From Bacteroidota bacterium (lineage in GTDB: Bacteria; Bacteroidota; Bacteroidia; Bacteroidales; Tenuifilaceae), in the NCBI GenBank assembly GCA_023406715.1, contig JAEXVC010000176.1:1-15094 (forward strand): a stretch of DNA of 15,094 bases. The letters run 5' to 3'. The position numbers and the translations under genes are program-made. Under the pieces are notes generated by a model. The model ran no database searches and was not told where the DNA came from. It saw only the letters and a list, made by a program, of their open reading frames with translations. Below, one piece after another: positions 6,975 through 14,241 of the stretch (positions are counted from its first letter, which is position 1; every line of letters starts with the position of its first letter).

Positions 6975-9728
6975 ATGAAGAAGTATTTGGTTTTAATTAT
7001 CATTCTGTTTCTGCTTATTGCAGGGCTGGTTACAGGTGTTTACGTATGGTTAAGTAGTAGGAATAAAACTACATCCGATGCTATTCAGGCAATACCTACC
7101 GATGCATCGTTGCTGTTTCGGATTGAGGATTACAGCAGGTTTCGGACATCGCTCAACGGAAGCAAGGTTTGGGAATCCGTTTCGGATGTTGAAGCAGTGG
7201 GTGATGTAAATGCTGTTTTGGCTTTTATCGATAGCCTTCAGAGTTCCAATTCGCTGGTTAAAAATGCACTTCGGAACAATCCTGTATACATATCGTTAAG
7301 TGCCGAGGGCGGAGGAAACACTGCATTCCTTTTTGCGGTGAAGATTCCCGATGGGGTTAGCCCGTCCGAGCTTTACTCAATAGCCAAACTTCAGGCAATT
7401 GGGCTTTACAAGGAGGAGGAAAAGTACTTTAACGGTTCGTTAATCCTGAGTTTTAAGCAGAACGGTTCTCAATTCAACAATATCTCGGTTGTAGCGGAGA
7501 ATGGATTGTTACTTGTGAGCAGCTCATCATTACTGCTCGAAAAATCGATATCGCAACTTGAGGGAAAGGTCTCGTTGCTTACCAATCCGCAATTTCAGGC
7601 AATTAGCAAAACATCAGGCACAATGGTTGATGCCAACATCTACATCAACATAAAATATTTACCAGCACTGCTAAAAAGTAGCGTTAAGGAGAAGTATAGG
7701 GGCGGAGTTAATACCCTAAGCGATATTGCTCAATGGATTGAGCTAGATATGAACCTATCATTCAGTAATTTTGTGCTATCGGGACTATCCAATGTGTCCG
7801 ATTCCACAAATTCCTACCTGCGGATACTTACCAAGCAAAAGCCCATTGAAATGGAAATGCAGTCGGTTATTCCTACTGAAATAGGCTTGTTTGTTTGGCT
7901 GGGAATAACAAGTTTGGACGATTACCTTGAGGGTTACAGAGGTTACCTTGATAGGAAAGGCGAAATATTTAAGTACACTCAGGATTTAAGCGGATATCGC
8001 AAATTTCTGGGCACTGAACCCCAGGAGTTTTTTAAGGGTTTGATTGATAGTGAGATTGGAGTTGTGTTTCTGCCCACAGATGATAGCAACAAACCTGATG
8101 AGTGGTTTATTATTACCCGCACTAAAAGTGCAAGCGCTGCGCAATTGCAGCTACAGAGCATTGTTGCAAGTTATAACAGGGAAACAAAAGCTGAGGTGCC
8201 AACAAAGCCGACCGTTGTAAAAATTGACAAGGATAAATCCGTTGAGATATTCCATTTACCAATTAAAGGTTTGCATAGCTTGCTCTTGGGTAGTTTATTT
8301 GCTCCGGTTTCGGATGAGTACTACTGCTTTATCGATAATTGGATTATCTGGGGCTCATCCGTTGAGGCATTGGAGCGCTATGTTAAGGCAAATATCCGTA
8401 ATACCGTTCTTGGCAACGATAATACTTACAGGCAGTTTAGTGGAGAGTTGCCCAAGAAATCGAACTACTTTATATACCTGAATCCCGCAAATTTAGGCAG
8501 TGTTGCTCAGGAGTTCTTGGATTCCAAGGTAAAACTGACCACTTCAACAGCCAGCATAAAGGGACTTAGTTATCAACTTATTGGAGGTAATAATCTTATA
8601 TTCAACACATTTACTGCTATATCGGGTGAGGGTGTTCAAAAAACAGCCCAAAAGAACTTATGGGAAACTAAGCTGGAGGCTGTGCCTATAATAAAACCTC
8701 AAATTGTGGTAAACCACACCAATAAGGAGAAGGAGATTTTTGTTCAGGATGCCGAGTTTAACATCTACCTAATTAACAGTGTGGGCAGGGTTCTGTGGAA
8801 GCGTAAGATAGATGGCTCCATTATGGGCGATATTACACAGGTTGACCTATTTAAAAACCGAAAGTTACAGTACGCCTTCAACACTGCCAGCAAGTTGTAT
8901 GTTGTTGATAGGAATGGTAAGGATGTATCGGGTTTTCCTGTGCTTTACAGTTCGCCTGCAACTAATCCTGTTTCGGTAATCGATTACGACGGTAGTCGCG
9001 ATTTTAGGTTCTTTCAGGCCTGTGTCGACCGTAAAATATATGTTTACGACTCGAAAGGCAAAGCCCTTAAGGGCTGGAAATTTGGGAAAACTGAATCCAC
9101 AGTAACCGATAGGATTGGTTTTGCAAGGGTAAGTGGGCTGGATTACTTGATTGTTTTTGATGCAAACCGTCCATACTTGCTTAATCGGAAGGGAGAGGAG
9201 CGTATTAAGCTAAAGCAATACTTTACAAAGGCTCAGTTTAGTACTTTTGCACTTGGTTCCAACAAGAGTGGGAAATCGTTTATTACCACTACCGATAGTA
9301 TTGGCTTGGTTCGTAATATATACTTAGATGGCGAAGTGGAGGATATTGCCCTGCAGCCGTTCAGCCGCTGGCACGCATTTACCTATCAGGATATTAATGG
9401 GGATGGCGCAAAGGATTATATTTACCTCGACAATAAAACGCTTTATGCCTTTGACAGTAGTAAGGAGCCGCTATTTCAGCTAAAAATAAAGGATGAGTTG
9501 AAACCCGAAATCCTATTCTTCGATTTTGGTGGCGATAACAAAATTGGCGTTGTATCCGAAAAGTCCGGCAAAATATACCTAGTAAACAGCAAAGGTAAGG
9601 TTGAGGATGGCTTTCCGTATAATGGCTCCACATCGTTCTCAATTACTCGACTATCAAAGTCCAACGATATGAGCATAATTGTTGGCTCCAAGCAGGGTAC
9701 GATTATTAACTACGGGTTAGGAAACTAG
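6975..9728 (+). CDS. Membrane-anchored DUF3352-like protein with C-terminal beta-propeller-like region
   Basis: A 917-residue protein. The ATG at 6975 is preferred over a TTG two codons upstream because it starts a clean N-terminal anchor, MKKYLVLIIILFLLIAGLV. After the anchor comes a large extracytoplasmic region (about 35-560) opening with AIQAIPTDASLLFRIEDYS, which resembles the start of DUF3352 proteins; it contains few cysteines and no catalytic motif I recognise. From about residue 575 to the end, short beta-rich units recur with NSVGRVLWKRKIDGSI, SKLYVVDRNGKDVSGFPV, DRKIYVYDSKGKALKGW, KIYLVNSKGKVEDGFPY and GSKQGTIINYG, a pattern seen in PQQ/WD-like propellers. DINGDGAKDYIYLD (from residue 806) resembles the calcium-binding loop of FG-GAP/VCBS repeats. 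It is 150 bp downstream of the serine dehydratase gene, and whether it shares that transcript is unclear. Likely periplasmic, anchored in the inner membrane; function unknown. Confidence 0.8.
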   Translation: MKKYLVLIIILFLLIAGLVTGVYVWLSSRNKTTSDAIQAIPTDASLLFRIEDYSRFRTSLNGSKVWESVSDVEAVGDVNAVLAFIDSLQSSNSLVKNALRNNPVYISLSAEGGGNTAFLFAVKIPDGVSPSELYSIAKLQAIGLYKEEEKYFNGSLILSFKQNGSQFNNISVVAENGLLLVSSSSLLLEKSISQLEGKVSLLTNPQFQAISKTSGTMVDANIYINIKYLPALLKSSVKEKYRGGVNTLSDIAQWIELDMNLSFSNFVLSGLSNVSDSTNSYLRILTKQKPIEMEMQSVIPTEIGLFVWLGITSLDDYLEGYRGYLDRKGEIFKYTQDLSGYRKFLGTEPQEFFKGLIDSEIGVVFLPTDDSNKPDEWFIITRTKSASAAQLQLQSIVASYNRETKAEVPTKPTVVKIDKDKSVEIFHLPIKGLHSLLLGSLFAPVSDEYYCFIDNWIIWGSSVEALERYVKANIRNTVLGNDNTYRQFSGELPKKSNYFIYLNPANLGSVAQEFLDSKVKLTTSTASIKGLSYQLIGGNNLIFNTFTAISGEGVQKTAQKNLWETKLEAVPIIKPQIVVNHTNKEKEIFVQDAEFNIYLINSVGRVLWKRKIDGSIMGDITQVDLFKNRKLQYAFNTASKLYVVDRNGKDVSGFPVLYSSPATNPVSVIDYDGSRDFRFFQACVDRKIYVYDSKGKALKGWKFGKTESTVTDRIGFARVSGLDYLIVFDANRPYLLNRKGEERIKLKQYFTKAQFSTFALGSNKSGKSFITTTDSIGLVRNIYLDGEVEDIALQPFSRWHAFTYQDINGDGAKDYIYLDNKTLYAFDSSKEPLFQLKIKDELKPEILFFDFGGDNKIGVVSEKSGKIYLVNSKGKVEDGFPYNGSTSFSITRLSKSNDMSIIVGSKQGTIINYGLGN

Positions 9729-9752
9729 TTTTTTCAGATAATTACTATCGTT

Positions 9753-9777
9753 AGCGCGCATCTCCAGAATGCGTGCT
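9753..9777. repeat. Imperfect hairpin, 9-bp stem
   Basis: AGCGCGCAT (9753-9761) pairs with ATGCGTGCT (9769-9777), with one G-T pair and a 7-nt loop. It starts 24 bases after the preceding gene stop. No T tract follows, so it is not a canonical terminator; it resembles a REP-type hairpin. Confidence 0.7.
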
Positions 9778-9787
9778 CTAATTAGTG

Positions 9788-9877
9788 ACGCTTACAGGAC
9801 GTATGCGTTCCTTTGTTACACTCTGTTTATCATTACGAAAGAATCTAATGTGATGCTAGTAACGCACGAATAAGCGT
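9788..9877. repeat. Nested inverted repeat, possible REP/MITE-like element
   Basis: ACGCTTA (9788-9794) is the exact complement of TAAGCGT (9871-9877). Inside it TGCGTT (9804-9809) is the exact complement of AACGCA (9861-9866). The two nested stems would fold the whole 90-base stretch into one structure with an open 51-base centre. There is no open frame inside. Similarity to elements mobilised by REP-associated Y1 transposases is inferred from structure only. Confidence 0.55.
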
Positions 9878-9950
9878 AAGACACTCTATGAAAAAAAGCA
9901 AGAACCGCACGTTAATAAAAGGCATAAAGGTAATAATCTAATAATTTTTG

Positions 9951-10020
9951 CAAACCCAGAGGGTTTGAATGTTTATAGCAATGAGCATTCCTAGAAATTC
10001 GACTCCAGCTGGAGTCGAAT
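9951..10020. repeat. Cluster of three adjacent palindromes, including a perfect 24-bp one
   Basis: Three inverted repeats follow one another with almost no spacing. First, CAAACCC (9951-9957) pairs with GGGTTTG (9961-9967) around a 3-nt loop. Second, GAATG (9967-9971) pairs with CATTC (9986-9990). Third is a perfect palindrome at 9997-10020 whose half is ATTCGACTCCAG. The modular build resembles small dispersed intergenic repeats of Bacteroidota genomes. No T tract follows any stem. Confidence 0.7.
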
Positions 10021-10053
10021 GATTTCGATTCTTAATGAATTTTTACAAACATT

Positions 10054-10070
10054 TGATGCCTCCGGCATCA
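10054..10070. repeat. Short perfect hairpin
   Basis: TGATGCC (10054-10060) pairs exactly with GGCATCA (10064-10070) around a TCC loop. It lies 33 bases after the 24-bp palindrome and probably belongs to the same composite element. An AT-rich stretch follows it. Confidence 0.65.
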
Positions 10071-10102
10071 TTACCATTAATTTATTAAGGAGTATAATAC
10101 AA

Positions 10103-10138
10103 AAAGCGCTGTCTAGGCTTTAACCCAGACAGCGCTTT
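10103..10138 (-). terminator. Rho-independent terminator of the LRR gene
   Basis: A perfect 12-bp stem (AAAGCGCTGTCT at 10103-10114 with 10127-10138) whose loop can pair further. On the minus strand the stem runs into a T tract (five T, then GTATT). It lies 26 bases beyond the LRR gene stop, so it is assigned to that transcript; it could also stop transcription coming from the left. Confidence 0.85.
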
Positions 10139-10164
10139 GCTTTTATATGCTACAAATAGATACT

Positions 10165-12339
10165 CTAAATCTTCACCACCTTGCCACTGTATACACCATT
10201 GCGGGTGTATGCTTTAATAAGTAGTGCGCCTTTAGGCATGCTGGTTAATGGTACGGTAACCGTGGTGGAGCTATACAGCCCATTATCAAACACCTTAACA
10301 CCTGTAATGGTATAAACCTCTACGCGAACAATCTCCTCCGCCATTTTAATGGTAAAGTTCTCGGTTGCGGGGTTTGGGTAAATTTTAATAGCAATCTCAT
10401 TATCCCCAACAGAAAGAGGATGTTCCGACACTTTAATATTTGTAGTATTAAGTGTTAAGTAAGGGAAAGTGGCGTTAGTCATTTGGCAGTAAACGCTATC
10501 GGACTGCACCTTAAGGAATGTGGTTATACCGTTGATTACATTATAATCTCTTCCAGCAGTAAGCGTTACGCCGCCCTTTGTTTTCCATATATAGTTAGTG
10601 GTTTTACCATTAACAGATAATTCGCTGCTTAAATCCACCGTTTCGGTAAGATCGTACTGCGTTTTGGTAAGTTTTACTGCGTCTTGGGGACTGTAAAGGT
10701 ACTGATCCCAGGTTGCTTGTTTATTAGGCAGTGTTGCAAATGTTAATTTATTAGAAAAACAATTAAGTTGAGCCAGCGCAGTATTGTTGGTTCCATCGAG
10801 TGCTGTTAGTTGGTTACGACCGCAGGAAAGTGACCTAAGTCTGGTATTGTTGGTCACATCGAGTGCGGTTAGTTGGTTTGTATCGAAATTAAGGTGAATC
10901 AGCCCAGTATTTTTGGATACGTCGAGTGCTGTTAGTTGGTTACGACCGCAGGAAAGGGTCCAAAGTGCAGTATTGTTTATCACATCGAGTGCGTTTAGCT
11001 GGTTTGAATTACAGTCAAGGTAATTCAGCGCAGTATTGTTGGTCAAATCGAGGGCAGTTAGTTGGTTTAAATTACAGTCAAGGTAATTCAGCGTAGTATT
11101 TTTGGTCAAATCTAGTGCCGTTATTTGGTTTTCAGAGCAATCAAGATAAGTGAGCGCAGTATTGTTGGTTACATCGAGTGAAGTTAGTCGGTTTTGACTG
11201 CAATCAAGATAAGTGAGTGCAGTATCGTTTGTTACATCCAAGGATGTCAAAAATATTAAATCTAATCCAAGATAACTTATACCCTCTCCATAAATTTTGA
11301 TAGTGTTACCTGTAAGTTTCCCTGCCATGGGCATATAACCAGGATCAATCGTATAGTTTACTAAGGTTCCATTGCCCCAGTCCACCATTATAGGGGTATC
11401 CCAGTTTTTTGCTTTTATACCAAAACGGACTATGTTTCCAACGGTATAGGCTGTTGTCATAACAACATTGGGTATTGGTTCTGTAACCTTTATTGCACTT
11501 GTGGTGAGCGTTAAGTCAAGGAATGTGGCGTTGGTCATTTCGCAGAAAACGCTATCGGTTTGTGCCTTTAGGAATGTGGTTACACCGTTGGTTAAATTAT
11601 AGTCTGTGCCAGCATTAAGTGTTGTTCCCTCCTTAGTTTTCCATATGTAGTCTGTGGTGTTTCCATTAACGGTTAGTTCGCTGGTTAAATCTACTGTTTC
11701 TGTAAGGCCGTATTGCTTCTGGGCAAGTTTTACAGCGTTTTGGGGGCTATAGATGTATGAAGTCCAAGTAGTTTGTTTAGAAGGAAGGGTGCTGAATGTT
11801 AGCAAATTTGAACTGCAGTCAAGGTCTTTCAGCGCAGTATTGTTGGACACATCAAGGGTGGTTAGTTGGTTTGAGTTGCAATTAAGTATAATCAGCGAAG
11901 TATTTTTGGACACATCGAGTGCAGTTAGCTGGTTTCCACCGCACGTCAGGTAAGTCAGCGCAGTATTGTTGGTTACATCGAGAGTTGTTAGTTGGTTCCC
12001 ACTGCAGTCAAGGTCTGTAAGTGCAGTATTATTGGTTACATCCAAGGATGTCAATTTTTTTTTATTTAATGACAGATAATAAATACCCACTCCATAAATC
12101 TTGATAGTGTTACCAGCAAGTGTTCCAGATACAGATGAAAAACTAGTCCCAATCGTATAGTCTGCCAACGTTCCATTGCCCCAGTCCACCTGAATAGGAG
12201 TATTATCGGTTGTTGTGCGTGTGTAAAATGAGAATGTACTACCAATGGTGGTTGTGGTTGTCATTGTAACCGCAGGTTCCTGCGCCTGCACTGCAATTGC
12301 TGTAATAGCAAAAAATAGAGAGAGCAAAAATTTCCTCAT
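10165..12339 (-). CDS. Secreted leucine-rich-repeat protein with type IX secretion sorting domain
   Basis: A 724-residue predicted cell-surface or secreted protein; ATG at 12339. Seen: a signal peptide MRKFLLSLFFAITAIAVQAQ; module 1 (about 24-285), made of a beta domain with VDWGNGT, four 21-residue leucine-rich repeats (96-179) of the form LTxLDVTNNTALTxLDCSxNQ, and a second beta domain; module 2 (about 292-637) of the same layout but with eight repeats (364-531); then a C-terminal domain from about 648 with IAIKIYPNPATENFTIKM, ending SGKVVKI, typical of the type A sorting signal of type IX secretion. The parts after the repeats are very similar between modules (YSPQxAVKL, LTETVDL, then YIWKTK), so the gene arose by internal duplication. 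Such repeats usually bind proteins or glycans; the ligand is unknown. It has a consensus promoter and a strong terminator, so it is monocistronic. Family and export route are confident. Confidence 0.92.
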   Translation of the reverse strand: MRKFLLSLFFAITAIAVQAQEPAVTMTTTTTIGSTFSFYTRTTTDNTPIQVDWGNGTLADYTIGTSFSSVSGTLAGNTIKIYGVGIYYLSLNKKKLTSLDVTNNTALTDLDCSGNQLTTLDVTNNTALTYLTCGGNQLTALDVSKNTSLIILNCNSNQLTTLDVSNNTALKDLDCSSNLLTFSTLPSKQTTWTSYIYSPQNAVKLAQKQYGLTETVDLTSELTVNGNTTDYIWKTKEGTTLNAGTDYNLTNGVTTFLKAQTDSVFCEMTNATFLDLTLTTSAIKVTEPIPNVVMTTAYTVGNIVRFGIKAKNWDTPIMVDWGNGTLVNYTIDPGYMPMAGKLTGNTIKIYGEGISYLGLDLIFLTSLDVTNDTALTYLDCSQNRLTSLDVTNNTALTYLDCSENQITALDLTKNTTLNYLDCNLNQLTALDLTNNTALNYLDCNSNQLNALDVINNTALWTLSCGRNQLTALDVSKNTGLIHLNFDTNQLTALDVTNNTRLRSLSCGRNQLTALDGTNNTALAQLNCFSNKLTFATLPNKQATWDQYLYSPQDAVKLTKTQYDLTETVDLSSELSVNGKTTNYIWKTKGGVTLTAGRDYNVINGITTFLKVQSDSVYCQMTNATFPYLTLNTTNIKVSEHPLSVGDNEIAIKIYPNPATENFTIKMAEEIVRVEVYTITGVKVFDNGLYSSTTVTVPLTSMPKGALLIKAYTRNGVYSGKVVKI
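10747..11250 (-). repeat. Tandem array of eight 63-bp leucine-rich-repeat units
   Basis: Eight in-frame units of 21 codons within module 2 of the LRR gene (residues 364-531). Most units keep L-L-D-V-N-N-T-A-L-L-C-N-Q. The sixth has Phe where the others have Cys (LNFDTNQ), and the eighth has Gly for the usual Val (LDGTNN). Near-identical neighbours would allow gain or loss of whole units by recombination or slippage. Confidence 0.9.
11803..12054 (-). repeat. Tandem array of four 63-bp leucine-rich-repeat units
   Basis: Four in-frame units of 21 codons within module 1 of the LRR gene (residues 96-179), the same type as the eight-unit array in module 2. The difference in number, four against eight, shows that arrays expanded or shrank after the module duplicated. 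Confidence 0.9.
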
Positions 12340-12379
12340 GTACCGAAAACTTTAGTTTTGAGTATTTTTATAATTTCGA

Positions 12380-12409
12380 CAAAAATAATATAAATCAGGA
12401 TTTTACAAA
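12380..12409 (-). promoter_or_regulatory. Bacteroidota-type promoter of the LRR gene
   Basis: On the minus strand TTTG (12406-12409), an 18-nt spacer, then TATTTTTG (12380-12387), an exact match to TAnnTTTG. Transcription would start near 12373, about 33 nt before the ATG at 12339. Confidence 0.75.
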
Positions 12410-12491
12410 ACCAAAAGTATTGCTTAACATATATTTTGGAGCCGTGTTAAACAAATTTCAACCGTAGGGGTTACTCTATGCTGGTAATAAT

Positions 12492-12505
12492 TGATAACTT
12501 TATCA
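12492..12505. promoter_or_regulatory. Inverted repeat before the metal-transport operon, candidate operator
   Basis: TGATAA-CT-TTATCA is a perfect 6+2+6 inverted repeat. It lies 17 bases upstream of the preferred ATG (12523) of the metal-binding lipoprotein, probably in the leader. Metal importers of this type are normally repressed by Zur, Fur or MntR-type regulators binding such palindromes. The half-site recalls a Fur half-site, but the spacing is one base shorter than the standard Fur 7-1-7 box. Assignment to any regulator is speculative. Confidence 0.35.
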
Positions 12506-12522
12506 TCAAAATTGAATTTGCT

Positions 12523-13401
12523 ATGGTTACTCGATTCTTTGCAATTGCAACGCTTTCAATATTAACGGTTTTTGCTGGTTGCACCAGCAAACCAAACACA
12601 TCTACTAAGCCTACCGTAGTGGTTAGTATTCTGCCACTAAAGTACTTTGTGGAGAAAATTGCCGATTCTACCCTTCAGGTTAAGGTGCTAGTTCCCCCAG
12701 GCAGCAGCCCCGAGATGTACGAGCCTACCCCAAATCAACTGGTGGAGTTTAGCCAATCGGACATATACTTCTCCATTGGTCTGCTCGATTTTGAGAAGGG
12801 CTTGGAGCCCAAGCTTAAGGATGGCTACAAAACAAAGTATATCAACCTATCCAACGGTGCAAACCTAATTGAGGGAAGTTGTACGCACGGAGATGAGCAT
12901 GAGGGGCATAACCACAACCACGGAATCGACCCACATATTTGGGCATCAACAGTGGAGGGAAAGCATATTGCAAAAGTTATGCTGGATAATCTTATAGAGG
13001 TTTATCCGTCACATAAAGAGCGCTTTACGGCCAATTACACTAAGTTTATTGCAGAGATTGATAGTTTGGATGTCGAAATTCGTAGCATTATAACTAATTC
13101 TGGAGTTAAAGCATTTCTAATTTATCACCCAGCGTTGGGTTACTTTGCCCGCGATTTTGGTGTTATGCAGATGAGCATTGAGGAAGAGGGTAAAAGCCCA
13201 TCGGCTAAGGGAATGCTTAATGTAATTAATAAATCAAAGGAGTTGGGAATTAAATCGGTTTTATCGCAGAGCCAGTTCGATACCCATAACTCGCAGGCAA
13301 TTGCCATGGAGATTGATGGTGCTGTGGTTAAGGTTGATCCATTAGCCGAGAACTGGGCACAGAGTATGGTACAAATTGCCAACGCAATAGCAGGTAAATA
13401 G
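12523..13401 (+). CDS. Zinc/manganese ABC transporter substrate-binding lipoprotein (ZnuA-like)
   Basis: A 292-residue metal-binding lipoprotein that captures Zn2+ or Mn2+ for the ABC importer encoded downstream. The ATG at 12523 gives a lipoprotein signal MVTRFFAIATLSILTVFAGC with Cys20; an upstream in-frame ATG (12478) adds 15 residues that spoil this signal and is less likely. Seen: VVVSILPLKYFVEKIAD; VPPGSSPEMYEPTP, where the first metal ligand, usually His, is replaced by Glu64; a His-rich loop (residues 122-133, HGDEHEGHNHNH); DPHIW with His138; IYHPALGYFARDFG with His202; and KVDPLAENW with Asp272. The layout fits the cluster A-I zinc/manganese binding proteins, and the His-rich loop points to zinc. 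The stop codon is directly followed by the ATG of the ATPase, so the genes are tightly coupled. Metal choice is inferred. Confidence 0.92.
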   Translation: MVTRFFAIATLSILTVFAGCTSKPNTSTKPTVVVSILPLKYFVEKIADSTLQVKVLVPPGSSPEMYEPTPNQLVEFSQSDIYFSIGLLDFEKGLEPKLKDGYKTKYINLSNGANLIEGSCTHGDEHEGHNHNHGIDPHIWASTVEGKHIAKVMLDNLIEVYPSHKERFTANYTKFIAEIDSLDVEIRSIITNSGVKAFLIYHPALGYFARDFGVMQMSIEEEGKSPSAKGMLNVINKSKELGIKSVLSQSQFDTHNSQAIAMEIDGAVVKVDPLAENWAQSMVQIANAIAGK

Positions 13402-14181
13402 ATGGATGAAAAATCGAAGTTGATATTGCAGGTTCGCAATGCTGCTGTAGGTTACGGCAAGGAGGTTGTTCTTAGGGATGTATCGTTGGATATTTACGAG
13501 AACGATTTTATTGGAATTATTGGTCCTAACGGAGGTGGCAAAACGACCTTTCTAAAACTGCTTATTGGCCAACTAAAACCGTTTAGCGGGGAGGTCAAGT
13601 ATATTGCCTATGGTGGAGGTTCGCTTTTTGGGTACTTGCCACAGGCTGGGCAGATTGATAAGAATTTTCCAATTACCGTTATGGAAGTTGTTCTGTCGGG
13701 TTTGCTTGCCAATCAGGGTTTGTTTGGCCGTTATGGAATGAAGCATAAGAAGAATGCTCTTGAGTACCTTAAAATGGCAGGTATTGAGCATCTTAAAAAT
13801 AAGAGTATTGGTGAACTTTCTGGAGGACAGCTTCAGCGCACACTGCTTTGCAGAGCGTTGATATCCGACCCCAAACTGCTGATTCTAGATGAACCCAACA
13901 CATATGTAGACAGCAAGTTTGAGGGCGAACTTTACGAGTTACTTAAGGAACTCAACAAGCGTATGGCAATTATAATGGTATCGCACGATATTGGAACCAT
14001 AACATCGTACGTTAAAACCATTGCCTGTGTGAATGGTTCGTTGTTTTACCATAAGTCCAACCAAATTAGCACGCAGCAGTTGGCAGCCTATAACTGTCCA
14101 ATTCAGATTATTGCTCACGGGCCTGTACCACATACGGTACTTTTGGAGCATAATCATAACGAGGAAGGTCATAAACATTAA
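13402..14181 (+). CDS. Zinc/manganese ABC transporter ATP-binding protein (ZnuC-like) with His-rich tail
   Basis: The 259-residue ATPase subunit of the metal importer. Seen: Tyr18 of the A-loop, Walker A GPNGGGKTT (41-49), the Q-loop glutamine 81 in GYLPQ, the ABC signature LSGGQLQR (139-146), Walker B LLILDEPNTYVD (159-170) and the switch His195 in VSHDIG. All residues needed for ATP hydrolysis are present; the Asp in the D-loop region (Asp170) is kept. The C-terminus ends HNHNEEGHKH, a His-rich tail that could bind metal in the cytoplasm, perhaps sensing or buffering it; this is inference. The ATG abuts the stop codon of the binding-protein gene. The permease gene starts 60 bp downstream. 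A Zn-type assignment is favoured over Mn because two subunits are His-rich, but the metal is not proven. Confidence 0.94.
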   Translation: MDEKSKLILQVRNAAVGYGKEVVLRDVSLDIYENDFIGIIGPNGGGKTTFLKLLIGQLKPFSGEVKYIAYGGGSLFGYLPQAGQIDKNFPITVMEVVLSGLLANQGLFGRYGMKHKKNALEYLKMAGIEHLKNKSIGELSGGQLQRTLLCRALISDPKLLILDEPNTYVDSKFEGELYELLKELNKRMAIIMVSHDIGTITSYVKTIACVNGSLFYHKSNQISTQQLAAYNCPIQIIAHGPVPHTVLLEHNHNEEGHKH

Positions 14182-14241
14182 TGTTGACATTTAACTCTTC
14201 GCAAGCAACAAACAACTATCAACAAACAACCAACTACACCA
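14182..14241 (+). other. A/C-rich low-complexity spacer between ATPase and permease genes
   Basis: The 60-base gap is strongly skewed to A and C on the coding strand from about 14201, with repeated CAACAAACAAC-type words (14207-14235). Such a leader should stay unpaired, which could help translation start at the ATG at 14242 where there is no Shine-Dalgarno sequence. No promoter or terminator was recognised. Confidence 0.5.

Larger units (their letters stand above)
9729..10164. other. Gene-free region rich in palindromes
   Basis: No credible gene lies in these 436 bases between the DUF3352-like gene and the LRR gene. They hold an imperfect hairpin (9753-9777), a nested inverted repeat (9788-9877), a cluster of hairpins (9951-10020), a further hairpin (10054-10070) and a terminator (10103-10138), listed separately. 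The density of perfect stems suggests dispersed repeat elements rather than degraded coding sequence. Confidence 0.8.

Noticed and set aside
9888..9941. 17-codon ORF starting ATG AAA AAA AGC
   Set aside because: Too short, lies between repeat elements, and has no supporting promoter or conserved feature.
10747..12054. Regular 63-bp repeats as a possible CRISPR or non-coding satellite array
   Set aside because: The repeats are in-frame, contiguous without spacers and encode a clear leucine-rich-repeat pattern.
12491..12520. Promoter-like TTG ... TGAATTTG overlapping the inverted repeat
   Set aside because: The predicted transcription start would fall after the preferred ATG at 12523, and the -33 element is incomplete.
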